64,000 nt of DNA from positions 596,787-660,786 of the forward strand of contig MEHQ01003705.1 of assembly GCA_008828725.1 (NCBI GenBank). The letters run 5' to 3'. The notes under the pieces are model-generated. The model ran no database searches and had not been told where the DNA came from. It was given only the letters and a program-made list of their open reading frames with translations. Shown here piece by piece: positions 33,476 to 44,529 of the stretch (the stretch's first letter is position 1; the number at the start of each line of letters is the position of its first letter). The stretch comes from Saccharina japonica (taxonomy: Eukaryota; Sar; Phaeophyceae; Laminariales; Laminariaceae). The position numbers and the translations under genes are program-made.

Positions 33476-33832
33476 ACGATAGAAGTGGCATTTGTTTTCG
33501 TCTGGAACGATTTCTGAAATGATAATAATGCTCGTTAACCCAAAATCTTCGGACTTTGATCAATTATTTTTGTTGCAATATGGCTCCTTGTCTGCTTCGG
33601 CCATGGGGTTTTCAATCGGATAACACTTTTACTTTCCTCCCTTAACCCTTTAAGGACTGGAGTCCCGTTTTGGGGACAAACCACTCTAATTCTAAGCAAT
33701 TTGTCCCCAAAACGGGACTCTCCAGTCCTATCACTTTAGGGTGAGGTGTACAGCTCTTCAAGTAACCACCCTTCCAAGGCAAAACATGGTGCACCTGCAT
33801 GCAGGCTATCGTAGCATGCGTCCGGAAGGAAC
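33476..33832. mobile_element. MITE-1 with a small TTAA element inside
   Basis: Ends GACGCTTGCTACGATAGAAG and GTAGCATGCGTC. The flanks CGAA and CGGA look like a diverged 4-bp duplication. At 33646-33741 it contains the palindromic CCCTTTAAGGACTGGAGTCC element next to TTAA (33642-33645). Located in the intron just before ABCC exon 2. Confidence 0.8.
33646..33741. mobile_element. Small palindromic TTAA element (96 bp)
   Basis: Arms GACTGGAGTCCCGTTTTGGG and CCAAAACGGGACTCTCCAGTC face each other. TTAA is clear on the left; the right site has drifted. Compare 18692-18780 and 42140-42229. Confidence 0.8.
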
Positions 33833-33975
33833 GTGCAACCCCTGTTAAGGGAAGTGTCAGCAAACTTACGGTAGGAAACCCTGTGAAGCCGTTCTTGTCG
33901 TTAACCAAACCGGACCCCCTCGGCGTGCTGCTACCGCACTCGCGCTGCTGTCGAAGCATCGATGAACATGCCAAG

Positions 33976-34142
33976 ATCCGCGACATGTTCATGCGCTATC
34001 GAGAGGACTTGCCCCCGGCGCTGAAAGATCTGAGCCTTTCGATCAAGGGTGGATCGAGGGTAGGGGTGGTTGGGCGCACGGGAGCGGGAAAGTCTAGCCT
34101 TGTCGCGGCTCTCTTCAGGCTGGTCGAGTGCGACAGGAACAG
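33976..34142 (+). CDS. ABCC exon 2: Walker A
   Basis: Starts [18 protein letters not shown] and contains [20 protein letters not shown]. Acceptor CATGCCAAG, donor CAG/GTGAGG, ends in phase 2. Joining to exon 1 gives ...[12 protein letters not shown]..., as expected for the family. Confidence 0.93.
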
Positions 34143-34185
34143 GTGAGGCGCAGAGGAACCCGATACGTGAATTCATGTGTGAGTC

Positions 34186-34431
34186 AGCCCACCGTAGGGG
34201 TGCAGAAGAACTTTCTGAGCTCCTCACATGAGGAGCTCAATATCTCACCCGAAACATGACTGACTTCGGGAACATCCGTTCGAGCAACCCGACCGACCAA
34301 AACTCCCAATACGGTAGTCCAAAAACAAATCTACCAGTAAAATGATAATAGTAACCGGTGGTTACTCACGTGAGGAGCACAACCGGTCAGAACATGTTGA
34401 GCCAAAAAGTGGTACCCCTACCGTGGGATCG
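34186..34431. mobile_element. MITE-2 copy in ABCC intron 2
   Basis: Ends CCCACCGTAGGGGTGCAG and TACCCCTACCGTGGG. The central GAGCTCCTCACATGAGGAGCTC is a 22-bp, almost perfect hairpin. Confidence 0.85.
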
Positions 34432-35137
34432 CTTGTGGGTCGTAGGTTTATTGTATACTCGTAGTGGTGTTGCTAAGACAAGGAGGCGTGGTTCTGCCGG
34501 AGATCGATAAGTGGCATGCTTGTTTGGCCGGGGTCTTTCTGGAGGGCTTATCTGGCTCTGGCAGGCTGTTGTGAAAGTTGTCTGGTGCCGGTTTTCACAC
34601 TAACCCATAAGGAAAACGCCTCCGGTCATATCCCCTACACTGAACCGGTTAGCTTTGACAGGGGGAGCCCGGATATTGCTTACAACGGAGTCCAATGATG
34701 CTGAAGATTTCGCACCGTGCGCCGGAAACGGTTGGTATGAAATTACATTCAGCACATACTTATTAAGTATATCTCAACTAACCAATGGCGTTTCATTTGA
34801 CCCAGACGGTGTTACATTTATATACAGTTTACTCTAGATGCGTCGGTGCGGCTACTGAGCTGTCGTTCATTACACTGAGTAATGTAGCCCCATGTAGCCC
34901 CCCGTTGGTTCGCTTGTCTCGGCCTGCAATAGATATCGAACCTTAACGTTTCGATCATGCTTGTTCGGTACGAATATGATTGGCCTTCGCCTTTCGTATC
35001 ATATCTAGGACTGTTTTGCAAACACTTTGTGGGTAGCGACAACGATATACGACAAGGCGTCCTGCATACAGGGAACAAGGTTTCTGCAGGGAACGGCCCT
35101 TTTTTTGGAGTTCAATTTTACCAACCCCCTTGTTTGA

Positions 35138-35386
<249 letters not shown>

Positions 35387-35987
35387 TGAGTTTCTCGCCG
35401 TTACACCGGCACTGGCTCTGATGGCCACGCGAGCGTCGAGAGTGTACTCAAAGAGAAACACGAGGCTTACTCGAGGTAAGGTAGACCAGCATTCGTGTAA
35501 TAAGCTCCCACACTTTCCCGCCCTCTGCCGGACCAATAAAGGGTCCTCCGATGTCCGTTAACGGTCTCCAGACTTGAGAGGCGAAACGCGAGACGGAGCC
35601 AATTTCCGGAAACACCAATATCAGCCGAATATATACACGTCCACGATATAGAAAAGCAGCGCTGTTGAATTGCGTGGCGATTATTAACGAGCAGGAAATC
35701 GACCAGACATATTTCTGCATCACACTCGCAGCATGGCATTACTCCTACATCCGACCGTTCATCCTACAGCGAACGTGCAGCGTGGAACCATCCTGATGCC
35801 GACTCTCAGTATGTCGTCGTTCAAACATCACAGAGACGCGTCGATTTCACATTTCTCCCTTTTCGCTTGCCTGATGTTTTATTCGTTCCGATACTTGTTT
35901 TAGGCGATCCCTTTTTTGCTCCGCTTGGGTTTTCGTATTGGGTGGGCGTGTGCCTGTTCTGATCACGCTCGATTTTGTTTTTTTCAG

Positions 35988-36103
35988 GAAGTCAGATGTC
36001 GACATGTGGGCTGCGCTCGAAGCCGTGCAGATGAAGGCGTACGTTCGCGGGCTGCCAGGAGGACTGGACGCTCCTGTTTCAGAAGGAGGCGGGAATTTTA
36101 TCT
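35988..36103 (+). CDS. ABCC exon 4: helical region before signature
   Basis: Encodes KSDVDMWAALEAVQMKAYVR and GLPGGLDAPVSEGGGNF. Acceptor TTTTTTTCAG. The donor TCT/GTGAG is directly followed by a MITE-1 starting at 36109. One extra A at about 36100 shifts the frame before the expected serine; without it the codon TCT (S) would join VGQRQ of the next exon. Confidence 0.9.
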
Positions 36104-36108
36104 GTGAG

Positions 36109-36612
36109 GACGTGTGTTACGGTAGAGGTAGCCCTTTTTGGATGAATCGTTTTCTGAACGATCGGGCTCCTTAACCCAAATTCGTCGGACTGTCATTTTT
36201 GTGACGAACTATCGTTCAGAGCATACTTCGGTCATGAAGTTTTTCGTCCGGGAGTACTTCTATTGTTCCCTCCAAAGACGCGTGCTACGGTAGAGGTAGC
36301 ACTTTTCGGCTAAATCGGTTTCTGAACGATCGGGCTTCTTAACCCAAATTCGTTGGACTTTCATGTTTTGTGACGAATAATGATTCAGAGTATACTGCGG
36401 TCATGAGATTTCTTATCCGGCAGCACTTTTATTTTCCTCCAAAATCGTTTTTTTCGGCGAGGTATGACGCTCCTTAAGTGAGGAGCTCAGAAAAACCATG
36501 GTGCACCTCTATCGTAGCATGCGTCTCAAAATCTTTTTTCGGTGAGGTATGGCGCTCCTTACGCGAGGAGCTCAGAAAAAAACATGATGCATCTCTATGG
36601 GTAGCATGCGTC
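36109..36612. mobile_element. MITE-1 inside MITE-1, at the ABCC exon 4 donor
   Basis: Outer copy: 36109-36276 plus about 36527-36612 (ends GACGTGTGTTACGGTAGAGG and GTAGCATGCGTC; flanks TGAG and CGAG). Inner copy: 36277-36525 (GACGCGTGCTACGGTAGAGG ... CATGCGTC), with CAAA on its left and TCAAA on its right. The outer insertion begins five bases into the intron, so its duplicated TGAG overlaps the GTGAG donor. Confidence 0.85.
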
Positions 36613-36875
36613 CGAGCCTTACACCGCTCCATTTGGGTTTGATTTTTCAAGGTGGAGGCCTCTTCATAGCACTATTTCCCCCCCCTCGGACAAATCACTA
36701 GCTATTATACCGTTTAGATCGTAACCTGTCGTGGTGACGATACGTTGTGTGGAGGGTTTGTATAGTACAGATCCAAAAACCAGAAACATGACCTACTGTG
36801 CATCACTTGTAATTCACGGCTCCCATCCAGAATCCTTTCGGACGAGGAGGGGGAGGGGAGGGGGGGGGCTTCTTA

Positions 36876-37080
36876 GGGCCCGTTTTAACGAAGAAAACAA
36901 AATCAATATGGAAAGAAAACTAATTGAAATCCGCTTTTCATTGGTCAACACGCGCACCAGCACCAAAGATTAGGATCTTGGGGGGGGGGTGCTGGTGCGT
37001 GTGTTGACCAATGAAAAGCGTATTTGAATTTTGTTTTTTTTTCCAAATTGAATTTGTTTTGTACTCGTTAATATGGGCTC
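36876..37080. mobile_element. IR-MITE copy 4
   Basis: GGGCCCGTTTTAACGAAGAA to CGTTAATATGGGCTC, flanked by TTA(G) on both sides. The centre carries a run of nine or more G. Lies in the intron between ABCC exons 4 and 5. Confidence 0.85.
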
Positions 37081-37853
37081 TTAGCTGAGGAACTAGCTAA
37101 CACCGCCGTTGTTTGCCAAATAAATATAACGATAGTGACATAGTCCGTGCGACTGCCCATGGCGTTTAGCCGTACGCAGTCTCGAAAAAACCATTGATGG
37201 GTGATGTACGGAGCCACTTTACTAACTCCGTACGGTAACAAATATCAAGAACGTAGTGCACAGGTGTAACTCTACCGCACGCAGTGTTCGTCCGTGAGCT
37301 AGTTACTTACAGATTGGAAAAAAAACCCCGTGACAATTGGGCAAGGTCGTTGAACGTAACGCTGTGCCGCTGCACGTCACAACCAGGAGAACGAGGCGGT
37401 ACAGTTTGTGCGGGTATAATGCCTCCTTGCAGGTGGTTGGGAGCGTGTTGGCTTGATGACCGTAGAGGTCTACCGGCGCTACCCGCTGCTTCGTCTGCAC
37501 CGTTAACATTTTTCTGCATAATACCCGCGGACGAAATTCCCTGTCTTAGATGTTATTTCCAAGGGCAAGGAAAGCGCCGTTGAGCAATTCCATACTATAA
37601 ATATTGTTACGTAGCGTCGATTGGTCGACCAATCATGAAAACACAGTGTTACATAAAGACGAAAATAATATATTCGCCACTCTGCCTGACGAACGTACGC
37701 AAAGGTAAGCACTCTTGCCCATACCACTGCTTTTATTTTTAGTACGGTACAGAGCACGCGTTTCGTCGTTTGTGCCTACGATGTCACCACGTAACTCCTC
37801 TTAATCGTCTAATCTGCCGACCGGCTTTTCTTCAATGTTGGGATGTTCTCAAG

Positions 37854-37973
37854 GTCGGGCAGAGGCAGCTTCTATGCCTGTCGAGGGCTATATCCTTCAG
37901 CGGTCTCATATTCTAGTCATGGACGAGGCAACGGCCAACCAACATCGACCAGAACACGGACTTCCTCATCCAG
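37854..37973 (+). CDS. ABCC exon 5: signature, Walker B, D-loop (frameshifted)
   Basis: Begins VGQRQLLCLSRAI. A two-base insertion then changes frame before ILVMDEATAN, and a 4-bp duplication (CCAACCAAC) precedes NIDQNTDFLIQ. Between the two events a TAG lies in the starting frame. Donor CAG/GTTATA. The conserved residues on either side show the ancestral frame unambiguously. Confidence 0.85.
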
Positions 37974-38857
37974 GTTATAACAACATGGTTGAATGATTTT
38001 TAGACACAATGCGGGTCTCCGTTTTGATGCGATACATCAACGCCATTTTTGTTTGGCCAAGACCACACCGTGTAGTTGTTTTGTTGCCTTGGGCTTCGGC
38101 CTTTTATTTTATTTGCCAACAAGTGCGGGAAACTCCCCTTAGCGATCGTTTGGCAGTGTTACGGGTGGCCCCTTTCCCCCCCCTCCTACCCGCTTCCGTA
38201 CGACAAGTATCTCCACGTTTTATTATGCCGTTTCCAATGCACTTCGAGCAGTCGCGCGTTGATTGGTGGTGTGTGTGAATGGGCATATACCATGGTGAGT
38301 CCGATTTCGGGGGCATCGTATGGTTTGTCTATACGTACGCAGGCGTTACCAACAACTTGAAGCGAATGAACAAGTATTTGCCTTGTGGGGTTCATTATGT
38401 ATATATCATTGGCCCATGTGATGAGCGAGGAGAAGAGAGAGTAGAAGCGATGGAATGCTTTCTCAATCAATAGTGTAAACCCTTGGTCGGGAGAAGCGAA
38501 AGGTCCCCAAACCTCGGTTGCCCACATGAAGGTCCGTATGTTCTTCAAGCACCGTGGGCCAAGGGACAACGTTTTCTACAAGAAGTACTGACAGACTACC
38601 CCAAACGATGGGTATACTTCAGAAAACTTCGCTCTGCCTGAGGTGTTTGTGGCTGCTGTTGTTGCTGTTGCAGCTGTCGTCGTTGTCATTGTTGTTGCTA
38701 GGTTCTATTCAGGCAACCTCTATAGTGAAAATCGTGGTCCCAACACCGGCTGCACTACCTAATACTCTGATAATTTTTTTAACGTGGTGCTATTCCAATC
38801 CTCAGTCCCCGAACACCCAACTCAACCGCCGCGCTAACTCTCTCGTCCACGGCACAG

Positions 38858-38940
38858 GACGTCGTCCGGACAAGGTTCAAGGACAAAAACGGTCATCATG
38901 ATTGCCCCATCGCCTTCGTACCGTCATCGACTGCGACCAG
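38858..38940 (+). CDS. ABCC exon 6: H-loop (two 1-nt insertions)
   Basis: Begins DVVRTRFKDK after acceptor CCACGGCACAG, in phase with exon 5 (...LIQ). One extra A in an A5 run and one extra C in a C4 run flank TVIMIAHRLRTVIDCDQ, which includes the H-loop histidine. The exon is followed by CAG/GCAAGA, a possible GC-type donor. Confidence 0.82.
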
Positions 38941-38963
38941 GCAAGATGTGTTTGTCTCGTCGC

Positions 38964-39513
38964 GACGCGTGCTACGATAGAGATAGCACTTTTTGGGTAA
39001 AATGATTTCTGAATCATCTAACCCACAATAGGTGGACTGCTGTCAGTATTGTCAGTATTGTCAGTATTGTCAGTATTGTCAGTATTTTGTTTCAATATTG
39101 TTCCTCTTTTGCTTCGGCGATGGGACTTTCAATCGGATAGGACGCATGCTACGATAGAGGTGCACCCTGATTTTTCTGAGCTCCTCACTTAAGGAGCGTC
39201 ATACCTCGCTGAAAAAAAAAAACGATTTTGGAGGAAAATAAAAGTGCTGCCGGATGAGAAATCTCATGACCGCAGTATACTCTGAAACTTTATTCGTCAC
39301 AAAAACGAAAAAACGACGAATTAGGGTTAAGGAGCCCGATCGTTCAGAAAACGATTCAGCCAAAATATGGTATACCTCCTCCACCGTAGCACGCGTCATA
39401 GCAGCACTTTTACTTTCCTCCCTTAATGATCAGTTTGGGGTGAGGTGTAAAGCTCTTCAAGTAACCACCCTTCTAAGGCAAAAACATGGTGAACCTCTAT
39501 CGTAGCATGCGTC
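38964..39513. mobile_element. MITE-1 (TSD TCGC) carrying another MITE-1 (TSD ATAG)
   Basis: Outer ends GACGCGTGCTACGATAGAGA and ATCGTAGCATGCGTC, with TCGC outside both (38960-38963, 39514-39517). The inner copy 39141-39397 has ATAG on both sides (39137-39140, 39398-39401). The outer copy also contains five tandem GTCAGTATT units (about 39042-39083). Confidence 0.92.
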
Positions 39514-39690
39514 TCGCGTTCGGGAATAATAGACTGGCGCAACCAGAAACCGTATAACACGCGAGACAACACACTTGCAGGGACGAGTATCTCAAAACCT
39601 ACGTTCTCTGGAACGAGTAGCTCACGCGCATTCCGAAGGGCCTGCTTTGGAATTTTGTCGTCGAGACCATTCCATAGCCCCATAGCTTCG
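39514..39690 (-). CDS. Unrecognised coding-like fragment
   Basis: The minus strand reads MGLWNGLDDKIPKQALRNAR, then ELLVPENVGFEILVPASVLS and RVLYGFWLRQSIIPER, before running into the MITE-1 at 39513. Composition is protein-like, but no family is recognised and both edges are cut by elements. It could be an exon remnant. Confidence 0.28.
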
Positions 39691-39870
39691 ACGAGAGTTG
39701 ACGAGGGAAGAAAGTGCTGAAATCTTCTCGCGATAAAAATGCGAGGAGGCAGAGGAGCCTACTTTGTGACCCCGGATCTGAGTTACGACTAGGGAGGGAG
39801 GACGACGGAAGTGCGAAGATAATGAATGAGATGGAGAAAAAACAAAAACAAAATTTTGTGTTTGCTATGT
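39690..39870 (+). mobile_element. SINE-D copy, 5' truncated
   Basis: Contains GACGAGAGTTGACGAGGGAA, GTGACCCCGGATCTGAGTTA and GAAGATAATGAATGAGATGG, then an A-rich tail with CAAAAACAAAA. Full-length relatives at 54855-55180 and 52536-52840 carry a tRNA-like head. Confidence 0.75.
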
Positions 39871-42130
39871 TCCTGACGTCGAGGAACAATTCGGAGTCGA
39901 TATTCACGTCGAGCGGGTGAATTGCCTTGCGTGGTATATGGTAGTATGTCCACAACGAGGCCTGCCTGGGTTTGATGTTTGTTTTGTATTTATTTGTGAC
40001 TCTACAATAGTGCGATGGAATGGAGGCGTGGACAGTACGCGTGGCATGATGACGCTACGGTATTGTGTACGTCGCGTGTGATGTACGTCGCGTGTGGGAT
40101 TGGAGTGCTTGCTGAATATTGGGGCATGCGCTCCAGAATAGTTTTATATATATATACACGAAGTATACCTTGATTCACGATACTTGGTTCACCTTTATGA
40201 TGTCTAGTGATGCCACTGATGAAATTTCTTCACTAAGAAATACACCGTGTTGGTCTAACCTTGAGTAGAACTGGCGGGCAAAACAGAAGGCAAACATATC
40301 GGAGGAACATGTCAGCCATGCGAGTAACACCGCGAATGTGAAGTGGTACCTCGGGATCAAGATGTTGTTGACAACACTTGACGCCCCCCCCCCCCCGTTT
40401 CTCGCCAATTCCCGCACGCCGGGGCGCTTCCAGTGGCATACATATAACCGCTTCCAGTGGCACACAATGCAACGTACGGTGAAGGTAGCCCCTACACATT
40501 ACGAGGCAACTCACTTGAATATGTATAGATACCTTGTCTTCTCGTATGGCGTGTTTGTCTCACACGTGAGGCGTTGAAGCCTCATTACGAGGTGGGGAAG
40601 ATTTGTGTCCTTGCCTCACATATTTATTTCGAATAGCCGCACGTTCGACCCCCTTTCCGATTTCTGGGATGATATGATAATTTGATCGTCGTGGGATCTG
40701 CATGTATGCACGACAATTAAGGGTGGGCTAATGTGATGGTATCACGTAGCTATGAGGAGGTGCACTACGGATTATTACGAGTACGTATGGTATAGATAGA
40801 CAAATGCGTACCAATGTGTACGAGATTGCGTGACGTACTAGATACGGAAAGGTCTCCGTAGATCGTACATGTCTGAAGAAACATGGATAGTGGGATCAGC
40901 CTTGTACTTGGCTGAGCCCTACCTTCGTCGTACTCCGTTCTTGTACCCTATCGAGCTCTAGCATGAGATAACCAACAAGGAGAGCTTTACTATCAATAGG
41001 GAGAAGCGTGCCCTGGCCAGCATCGACATTCCTGTGTCCTGTGATGAGGGTCTTACCTTCACACTTGGGGAGTGCGCAACAAGGGTGCAAATCAAAGAAA
41101 ACCCACCTATGGTTTTCAATATTATGGATGTTTCACCGCATCAAAACCGGTTAAACCGGTTTTCGGTTAACCGGTTAGAACCGGCTGAAAAAAACCGGTT
41201 AAACCGGTTTTTGTTTTTGAGAATAACGCCTCCTATCCGGTTTTCGGTTTTTCGAATATGCCATCCGGTGCCCATCTCTAGTCTCAGTCTGTGTCAACAC
41301 ACTTTGCATCTCTCTAGGATTAGGAAACAGGCCAGAGACTGACTGGGTATACTGATATAGGTGGGTAGAAATAACGGGTTTAATGTGAAGACAACACAAA
41401 CACACACATATCCCTGGTACGAAGGATACAATATATGGCACTGTTCAAAAGGCAGTTTCTAGGGAGAAGCTGATGATGTTGGTCCGCAGGTGAGGCCTCT
41501 TGAATGGCATTGTCACCCGCCGCATTGTTCTCACATCACAAAAAAGATACGGTAAGCTAGCCGGTGGGTCACAGGACACCCTCCAAACAATCCTCCTGTA
41601 GTGGGATACTACTTCAGGGAAAAATACTACGAGTACACAATAAAATTTAAACGTACAACGCTGTATACGATATACTCACTGCTGTAGTTCATCATAACTG
41701 CCATCAATAATAATAGCTGTTGCACATCGTACATCTCACCGAGGGAAACAAAAATCAATCCAAAGCAAAAAGGAAAGAGAAAGAGATAAAGGAGAAAGGA
41801 AAAAACAAGGAAAATGGAGAATGCGAAAGGAAAGAATGAAAGGGAAAACAGGAGAAAAGGGGGAAACGAAAAAGAAAAGTGGCCACCGACACAGCAGTTA
41901 AAATAAACCAAAAAAACAGCGGGATGTTCTGAATATCGTAGCGGTATTATATACCTGGTACCTCTTACGTAGTACACCATGCACCGCACTACGTCGGGAC
42001 CCCCACTATAAATAACTATTTATTGTATAAATAGTACCGGTATGTATAATATTAAGAGTGGTTTGCATTCAGCGGGGGTTTTCGTCGACGTAAGTATATA
42101 CTTTTTGAATTATATGAACTACGTACCTGG
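39870..42130. other. No supported gene; simple palindromic array inside
   Basis: 41145-41216 is an AACCGGTT word array (see next entry). 41331-41407 is a fragment of the (CA)n-tailed retroelement. 41760-41880 is purine-rich. Other open frames are unconvincing. Confidence 0.5.
41145..41216. repeat. AACCGGTT palindrome array
   Basis: Repeated AAACCGGTT, ACCGGTTAGAACCGG and AAAAACCGGTT words over about 70 bp, self-complementary throughout; a weaker echo follows at 41237-41252. Confidence 0.85.
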
Positions 42131-42139
42131 GTTGTTCAA

Positions 42140-42229
42140 CCCTTTTTAGAACTGCAGTCCCGTTATGGGGACAAACCACTCTAATTCTAAGTTATTTGTC
42201 CCCAAAACGGGACTGCAGTTCTAAAAGGG
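42140..42229. mobile_element. Small palindromic TTAA element (90 bp)
   Basis: CCCTTTTTAGAACTGCAGTC is mirrored by GACTGCAGTTCTAAAAGGG; flanks are TCAA (42136-42139) and TTAA (42230-42233). Best-preserved hairpin of this family. Confidence 0.85.
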
Positions 42230-42392
42230 TTAATTTAATACTAAATGAGTACACTATTATTATTATATTTGCCATCCGACAATGTGCAGCATGATCTTCA
42301 GCGTTGATCACTCATAAAACTCGCTATTGATGATTGTCGCCCGTCATACACGACCCGCTCGTCATACACCACCACATCACCTTATTAGACTA

Positions 42393-42509
42393 TCACGGGG
42401 GACCATAGTAAATATCATATACTAGGACCAAATATTGTTAGCGAAAACAGGGAAATAAATAGTAGTTTTAGTATGTACCGTAGGTCGTATTAGCTATGGT
42501 CCCCCGTAA
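42393..42509. mobile_element. MITE-4 copy, mariner-like (117 bp)
   Basis: TCACGGGGGACCATAGTAAA and TTACGGGGGACCATAGCTAA as facing ends, TA on both sides (42391-42392, 42510-42511). Confidence 0.8.
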
Positions 42510-42544
42510 TATTAATGCTGCGGTATAGGAGTCACCGATGGGCA

Positions 42545-42905
42545 GACTCGTGGTCGCCTTCCAAGGCTACTAGCATTGGTACTCGAGTTCACATCCCACC
42601 GTGGTGGGATTTTGACTTCATTTGAAAATAAGTAAAAAGGAACCAATTGCTCAGAGCGCCTTCGTGGCGTGGGTAGGCGGAGTCTAACGCACGTCGACGA
42701 GGAGAGAAGAAAGTGCTTACATATATATATATATATATATATATACAAGGCTTTCCTTTGGGTAGGCACCATAATTATTCGACGAGGTTCGACAAAGCGA
42801 GAAGATATTATCGCGAGGAAAATGCAAGGCAAGTACCGTATTTCGTACGCAGTGGGGAGGGAGGCGAAGACCCGACCTAGTCAACCCGGATCTGAGTTAC
42901 GACTA
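42545..42905 (+). mobile_element. SINE-D copy with tRNA-like head and (AT)n
   Basis: The head includes GGTACTCGAGTTCACATCCC, close to a pol III B box (GGTTCRANNCC). Next come the body words GCGTGGGTAGGCGGAGTCTA and AGAGAAGAAAGTGCTTAC, an (AT)n run (42720-42744), and CCCGGATCTGAGTTACGAC at the 3' side. Confidence 0.65.
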
Positions 42906-42936
42906 CAAGTATTAATTATTAATACCTGTCTATATA

Positions 42937-44529
42937 TACAAGAACGGTGGGAATGAGGAGCGTGACAGACGCCTTCAAGTGGTCAAACTCCTAACTGCAT
43001 TAAGCTACTGCGTTGGCGGCTCTTCTCTTTTTGCTGTGTTCCTGCAATTAATTGTCATTGATGGGATCGTTTTTTATTCTAAGCGATTTGGGTCAGCACA
43101 TAAACCTTTTTTTACTGACCGGCAGGTAATTGATGGGTGTGCGTGGTGGGTGAGAGATTTACTGGGTTGGTCGGTTGGTCCCTCGGCTGGTAGTCCCACA
43201 ATCACCAACACCACCCACCAACATTTACTGTTAATTAAGCGATGCGTGTCAGCGCAAAAACCTTGTACGAGTACAGAGAAAAATGTACCAGTAAACAAAT
43301 ACATCTGAATCATTTCATAATTCGTTTTTGTTGTATGATCTTTTTGCTCGTATTTTGTAAAATCTGTATCAGGTATCAGGTCGGTTGGTCCCTGGGCTGG
43401 TAGTCCTACAATCACCAACACCACCCACCAACATTTATTGTTAAGCGATGCGTGTCAGCGCAAAAACCTTGTACAGAGAAAAATGCAAACTAAGAAATCT
43501 GAATCATTTCAGAATTCGTTTTTATTTGTATTGTCTTTTTGCTCGTATTTCGTAAAATCTGTATCATTTCAGAAATCGTGTTTTATTGTCTTTTTGTTTT
43601 CTGCATCTCTCAGCAGCAGCAGCAGATAAGAAATGGGATGGACAAAAAAAAACAAAATGCTGCTGCTGCTGAACGAGTGCGTACCAGGAACCACCACCAA
43701 ACCACGGGACGAAGCCACCACCAACCACCACCAGCCACTACGAGCAACAACAACTTCTGGTGCTCCTGCGGCTCGTGGGGCAGGGGTGGTGGCGGTGGTG
43801 GTGATGGTCGTCGTTGTGGTGTTTGCTGGTGATGGTGGTGTGTGTGCTGTGTGCGATGATGGTCTTCCTCTTCTCGTCCGATCATCACCGTTGTTGCTCT
43901 ACTGCCGAGAAATGTGGTCTTCAGTTTCAACCCTTGACAGCCTTGACATGCCGTGACTGTCACCAAACAACTAGTTTTTAGTGTGGAACACGCCACCCTA
44001 CACCCTTGACAGCGCATGTTTTGCCTTGCTTGACATGTCTCCTCATCGTTGCTATATACTACTGCTAGTTTGCTCTACTGCCGAGAAATCCCAGTGACAC
44101 AATTTGGTACTGGCAACAGTTTAGGGCAGTCACTACCGCCTAGCTCTCCGATCTCGGCACGGCTTTCGACACGAATAGCACAGGACGGTCGGCACAAATA
44201 GCGGGCCTCTATCAGTCCCGAGCGTGTCTGAATCGGTTCAGTGTACGCGTCGCGCGCCAAAAAAAAGCAAAGCGAAAAAAAAAAGCAAAGCGAACGAAGT
44301 GCAGACGAGCAGACAGACGAGCAGACAGACGAGCAGACAGACAAACCTCAATATTAAGGATTCTTTAAATAAAGCCACGCTGCGGCAGCTTTCAGAACTG
44401 TTTTTTGTCCGTTTGTGTCCGTTCGCGACCAGGGGGGTACACCCCCACGGGCACATACCCAACCATTATGAAGAGCATCTATTGATGCTTCGAAGGGCTG
44501 CGCCCTTCTCAGCATCAATATCTCCTCAT
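42937..44529. repeat. 1.59-kb tandem duplication, unit 1
   Basis: Starts TACAAGAACGGTGGGAATGA and ends in a hairpin (44490-44520: ATTGATGCT...GAAGGGCTGCGCCCTTC...AGCATCAAT). The unit holds an internal diverged repeat of about 218 bp (GGTCGGTTGGTCCCT at about 43168 and 43380), CAG/CTG and CCA/GGT runs, and three tandem GCAGACAGACGA-type units. No protein domain is recognised. Confidence 0.95.
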
